Shown here: piece by piece, positions 6,726 through 9,886 of the stretch
How positions within the stretch are numbered: position 1 is the stretch's first letter
Layout of the letters: every line of letters starts with the position of its first letter
Assembly: GCA_023819025.1 (NCBI GenBank)
Contig: JAMWDC010000053.1
Span: forward strand, 1 to 9,886
DNA from: Candidatus Omnitrophota bacterium
GTDB lineage: Bacteria > Omnitrophota > Omnitrophia > Omnitrophales > Aquincolibacteriaceae
Direction: 5' to 3'
DNA length: 9,886 nucleotides
Translations under genes and position numbers: made by a program
The notes under the pieces: model-generated
The model's input: only the letters and a program-made list of their open reading frames with translations
The model's database searches: none
What the model was told of the DNA's origin: nothing

Positions 6726-8249
6726 ATGATGTCCGAAAACATCTTTACGAAAAAGCTACGAGTACTTTTAATCTTACCGCCGCATCATCCCACCTTTATC
6801 CGGTTCTTACCAGAATTTGAATCGTATGCATTGCTGATTCTCGGATCCGTCGTTGAGGATCTTGCTGAGGTCAAGATTCTGGATCTCCGCTTCGAGAAAG
6901 ATTCCGCAGTCGAAAAAATGATGAAAGAGTTTCATCCCGATATTGTAGGAATTCGTTCCCATGTTACCGCGGATATTGATCCTTCACTTGAAGTGGCCCG
7001 GCTATGCCGTGAAACGGCACCGAATGCAACCATTATTATGGGCGGGCAGGGATGCGCCCTTCAACCTCACGATTATAACTCTCCCTATCTTGATCTTATC
7101 TGCATGGGACAAGGCGACAAAACGTTCCGGGAAGTCGTGGAGGCAAAACTTCAAGGCCGGAGTTTCGACCACATTGCCGGTCTTTGCATTGTAAAAAATG
7201 GCGGGCTTCATTTTACGCCGCTACGGAAAGTATCGTCGGGCACGATCTCCTTCCCGCCGCTTAACCGTAATCTCTTGGCAAAATACATTCCCAAATATGA
7301 TGCCCAGCTTGTCCTCACCACCATGGGCTGCCCTTACCGCTGTAAATTTTGTACCCTTTGGGTCTTCCAGGACGGGGCTTATCTTTTGCGTGATCCCGAA
7401 GAGATTGTCCGCGATATCGAATCCTGCGAGCGTCATTGGGTCCACTTTGCCGATGACAATACCTTTCACAACTACAATCATGCCATGCGCATTTATGAAC
7501 TGATCAAAGCGCGGGGAATTAAAAAACGCCTCACCGCCTATGCCCGCACGGACACGATCGTACAATATCCGGATCTTTTCGAGAAATGGGCCTCGATCGG
7601 ACTCGAGGAACTTGTCATCGGATTTGAGGCATTCAAAGAAGCCGACCTGAAGTCGATCAACAAACTCAATTCGGCAGATTGCAACCGCAAGGCTCAGGAA
7701 ATTCTTGCCCGGTGCAAGATCAACGCCCTAGCGCATTTTATCGTGTTCCCCCACTACACCCGCCAGGATTTCAAAGACCTCTGGAATTATATCGACCAAC
7801 TGAACATCACCGATCCCATCCTGCCCTGCCTCACGCCGATCCCGGGTTCGATCGAATTCCTGGAGGCCAAACGAAACGGTCAGTTATCGTTGTGTGATCC
7901 CAATTGGTTCAACTTGGAATTTATGGTCTACAAGACCCAACTGCCCAAATGGCAGTGGTATTTTGAATATTTCATGGTCTGGCTCAAAAGCGTTTCTCCC
8001 GTTACTTTTTGGAAACGTCATAAAGCCGTGGGGTGGCCTTTCTCCAAATATCTCGAACGGCTGATTAAACTCCTCTATGCCCTGTCGAAGTGGAGTATCT
8101 GCGTCTCCATGCAATTGAGCCGTGAGCGTCAGATCGCCAAAAATAAGCTCCGCCTCAAACCTTATCCCACCTTTGAAAAAGATTATGTGGACCCCATGCT
8201 CGAACGGGCGATGAAAAAGATGAACGAACCCGAAAGGCCGGCGGCATGA
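6726..8249 (+). CDS. Cobalamin-binding-type radical SAM enzyme, HpnR-like architecture
   Basis: A 507-residue class B-type radical SAM protein. Residues about 10-150 form a Rossmann-like cobalamin-binding domain, with PDIVGIRSH near 71-79, MGGQG near 105-109 and a downstream GQGDKTF; the classical DxHxxG cobalamin-ligand motif is absent, as is common in this class. The [4Fe-4S] motif is C202-x3-C206-x2-C209 in GCPYRCKFCTLW. After it come ADDNTF, an RGIKKRLTAYARTD segment, and GLEELVIGFEA, as expected for a radical SAM barrel. The spacing and the segment around FCTLWVFQDGAYLLRDPEE recall the hopanoid C-3 methylase HpnR and relatives, so a methyltransferase or other cobalamin-dependent reaction on a lipid or natural product is likely. 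Residues about 395-460 are aromatic and hydrophobic, possibly membrane-peripheral. The frame opens at TTG 6723; ATG 6726 or 6729 is preferred, with a weak GGGG 5 or 8 bases upstream. Its stop overlaps the next gene. Confidence 0.9.
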   Translation: MMSENIFTKKLRVLLILPPHHPTFIRFLPEFESYALLILGSVVEDLAEVKILDLRFEKDSAVEKMMKEFHPDIVGIRSHVTADIDPSLEVARLCRETAPNATIIMGGQGCALQPHDYNSPYLDLICMGQGDKTFREVVEAKLQGRSFDHIAGLCIVKNGGLHFTPLRKVSSGTISFPPLNRNLLAKYIPKYDAQLVLTTMGCPYRCKFCTLWVFQDGAYLLRDPEEIVRDIESCERHWVHFADDNTFHNYNHAMRIYELIKARGIKKRLTAYARTDTIVQYPDLFEKWASIGLEELVIGFEAFKEADLKSINKLNSADCNRKAQEILARCKINALAHFIVFPHYTRQDFKDLWNYIDQLNITDPILPCLTPIPGSIEFLEAKRNGQLSLCDPNWFNLEFMVYKTQLPKWQWYFEYFMVWLKSVSPVTFWKRHKAVGWPFSKYLERLIKLLYALSKWSICVSMQLSRERQIAKNKLRLKPYPTFEKDYVDPMLERAMKKMNEPERPAA

Positions 8250-9625
8250 AGCTTCTGCTTTTAGAACCAAACAATGCACGCGAGGATCCATTTGCCCAAT
8301 GCTGGTTTACTGCCGACAAAAAACGTTTCACCGCCCCTCTTCTTGCCCTGCCCGTAATTGCGGCTTTGACACCGAACGACTACGAGGTCGAGATCCGGGA
8401 CGAAAAGATTGAAGCCATCAATTTCAATGAGCCCTGCAACCTGGTTGCCATGTCGTATAAAACCAAGGATGCTCTTCGCACGTATCAGTATGCGGAGGAA
8501 TTCCGCAAAAGAGGTATCCCCGTCATCCTCGGCGGGATGCATGCGTCTTTATTGCCCGAAGAGGCCGCACAGTATGCAAATGCCGTGGTCGTCGGCGAAG
8601 CCGAAGGCATCTGGCCGGAAGTGATCCGCGATTTTGAAACCGGAAGGCTTCGAAAAATTTATCTTGCCCCGAAACTTGTCCCCCTCGAAGCAGCCCCGAT
8701 TCCCCGTTTTGATCTCTTAAAAAACGGGTGTTACTGTGTTCATTCGATCCAGACATCGCGGGGATGTTTGGTTGGCTGCGAATTTTGTCCGGTTCAGGAA
8801 ATGTTTCAGGGCAAAACCCGCCACAAACCGGTCGGCCGCGTCCTCGAAGAAATCGAAGCGGTGCAGCGCATTGACCGGAAAAAGGATATTTTTTTTATCG
8901 ATGAAATGTTTGCGGGTGGCAACCGTTCTTACCAGAAGGAACTTCTCAAAGAACTCCGCCGCCACCGGATCAATTTTTATTGTATTTCAGATTTTAAAGT
9001 TATGGATCCCCGGTACATCTGGGATCTGGCCCGGAGCGGCTGTAAAAAAATCAGCATTAACATGCCCGGCACCTGCCTGCCTCAGGAACTCAAGGCGGTC
9101 AGGGCGATTCAAAAACTAGGGATCGACGTGTGGGGTTATTTCATGCTCGGATTTTCCTTCCACGACGTCTCGGTTTTCGACAAGATCGAGGAATTTGTCG
9201 CAAAGAGCGGGATGAAAAATGTCACGTTGACCGTGATGACGCCCTTTGCCAACACCCTGATGGCCAGAAAGATTTCAGAGCGAAATGGGATCCTCACCAC
9301 CGATTGGAATTTATACGACCAGTGTCATGTCGTCTTTCAGCCGGAACGAATGAGCGTCGAAGATCTCAAGTCCGGTTTCCTCGGACTCTGGAAGGATCTC
9401 GAAGATTTTTTGCGGATTCGGGACTCACAAATGAAGGACGACCGCCGCGAGCGGAGCATGAGAAGGATGGCGGGCGTCGTTTCCCTCGGGATAGAAAAGG
9501 CCTTCGATCTTCTCACCGGGAAGAAGGACCAGCCCGTGGATCTTGAGGCAATCATCGGCAAGAAAAAGGCCGAGGTATCCGTCACCATAGATAATGTTAT
9601 GGAACGGAAACGGAAGGTTGCATGA
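8246..9625 (+). CDS. Cobalamin-binding-type radical SAM enzyme
   Basis: A 459-residue radical SAM protein. The N-terminal cobalamin-binding-like domain (about 1-140) has the standard landmarks GGMHASLLPEEA (from residue 96) and VVVGEAEGIWPEV. A linker with APIPRFDLL leads to the [4Fe-4S] motif C174-x3-C178-x2-C181 in TSRGCLVGCEFCPV, then GKTRHKP and the barrel segments FFIDEMFAGG and YCISDF. This arrangement is typical of the large B12-binding radical SAM group that includes BchE and DUF4070-type proteins; members methylate, cyclise or rearrange unactivated carbons. The C-terminus (about 390-459) is charged and probably helical. The ATG at 8246 overlaps the stop of the preceding gene (ATGA), so the two are translationally coupled and probably act on the same pathway, perhaps sequentially. 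Reaction and substrate are unknown. Confidence 0.92.
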   Translation: MKLLLLEPNNAREDPFAQCWFTADKKRFTAPLLALPVIAALTPNDYEVEIRDEKIEAINFNEPCNLVAMSYKTKDALRTYQYAEEFRKRGIPVILGGMHASLLPEEAAQYANAVVVGEAEGIWPEVIRDFETGRLRKIYLAPKLVPLEAAPIPRFDLLKNGCYCVHSIQTSRGCLVGCEFCPVQEMFQGKTRHKPVGRVLEEIEAVQRIDRKKDIFFIDEMFAGGNRSYQKELLKELRRHRINFYCISDFKVMDPRYIWDLARSGCKKISINMPGTCLPQELKAVRAIQKLGIDVWGYFMLGFSFHDVSVFDKIEEFVAKSGMKNVTLTVMTPFANTLMARKISERNGILTTDWNLYDQCHVVFQPERMSVEDLKSGFLGLWKDLEDFLRIRDSQMKDDRRERSMRRMAGVVSLGIEKAFDLLTGKKDQPVDLEAIIGKKKAEVSVTIDNVMERKRKVA

Positions 9626-9686
9626 CCGCTTTTTAGGTTCGCAAAGGTAAGCATCCTTAAATAATGATGAAAAGGACCGACGTGAA

Positions 9687-9886
9687 ATGGAAAAAGAACC
9701 GGATTTAAATAATGAGACCGAGTTTCGCAATTCTTTTTTGAACCGGTCCCTGCCTTTTCTGACGCCTGAAGGCGCCGACATCCTGAAGGGAAAAGCCATC
9801 GCCATCGCCGGCTGTGGAGGCGTGGGTGGGATTATGGCGGTTACCTTTGCCCGTTTGGGGATCGGGAATTTTCACCTGGCCGACCC
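9687..9886 (+). CDS. Second E1-like (ThiF family) adenylyltransferase, C-terminus outside the window
   Basis: The frame is open from ATG 9687 to the right edge, giving 66 complete residues. The start is MEKEPDLNNETEF, a helical region leads to LPFLTPEGADILKGK, and the nucleotide-binding motif AIAGCGGVGG (39-48) follows, then ARLGIGNFHLADP, the beta-strand that precedes the ATP-binding Asp of E1 enzymes. It lines up with residues about 12-60 of the E1-like protein at 5209-4346 (shared F-x-R, L-T, AIAG-x-GG-x-GG, RLG-x-G-x-F-x-x-AD), so the two are paralogues or two related subfamily members. No in-frame start lies upstream before a TAA at 9648; AGGA lies about 10 bases before the ATG. It follows the second radical SAM gene by 61 bases without a terminator. 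Catalytic residues lie beyond the window. Confidence 0.88.
   Translation, partial: MEKEPDLNNETEFRNSFLNRSLPFLTPEGADILKGKAIAIAGCGGVGGIMAVTFARLGIGNFHLAD

Noticed and set aside
6671..6820. Plus-strand ORF of about 49 codons from ATG 6671 overlapping the first radical SAM gene
   Set aside because: No ribosome site, and most of it lies out of frame inside the radical SAM gene.
4346..9625. A standard azoline/azole (TOMM) peptide cluster or a molybdopterin/thiamine operon
   Set aside because: No YcaO, no convincing precursor peptide, no MoaD/ThiS-like carrier and no other cofactor genes are present; E1 and nitroreductase alone are insufficient.

Overview
This 9.9 kb window of moderate GC content comes from a diderm (Gram-negative) bacterium. 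The evidence is an outer-membrane beta-barrel protein, a LolA-like lipoprotein and a LolCDE/MacB-type ABC transporter. Gene content and style suggest an uncultured lineage such as Nitrospirota or a deltaproteobacterial relative, but nothing here fixes the taxonomy. No rRNA, tRNA, CRISPR array or insertion sequence was recognised.

The layout is two divergent gene sets around an intergenic region of about 320 bases (6405-6725). Leftward (minus strand), in transcription order, are: an FMN nitroreductase-family protein (6404-5289), an E1-like ThiF/MoeB-family adenylyltransferase (5209-4346), a LolA-like outer-membrane lipoprotein-sorting protein (4274-3306), an FtsX/MacB-type permease (3227-2001), its ATPase (1968-1273), and an outer-membrane beta-barrel protein that starts at 1251 and runs off the left edge. 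All gaps are under 80 bases and no terminator is visible between them, so one transcription unit is likely. Rightward (plus strand) are two cobalamin-binding-type radical SAM enzymes with a 4-base stop/start overlap (6726-8249 and 8246-9625), then the start of a second E1-like protein (9687 to the right edge).

Taken together, the window looks like a biosynthetic locus (two E1-like activating enzymes, a flavin oxidoreductase and two radical SAM enzymes) joined to a trans-envelope export route (inner-membrane ABC transporter, periplasmic LolA-like lipoprotein, outer-membrane barrel). No ubiquitin-like carrier, YcaO protein or convincing precursor peptide is seen, so the product is unknown: a modified lipid, a small molecule or a peptide are all possible. 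The first radical SAM protein resembles the hopanoid C-3 methylase HpnR in architecture, which mildly favours a lipid or terpenoid-like substrate. The intergenic region holds a perfect 12-base inverted repeat whose arms are centred 21 bases apart, a 42-codon ORF spanning it, and a weak candidate promoter for the leftward operon. These are the main unexplained structures.
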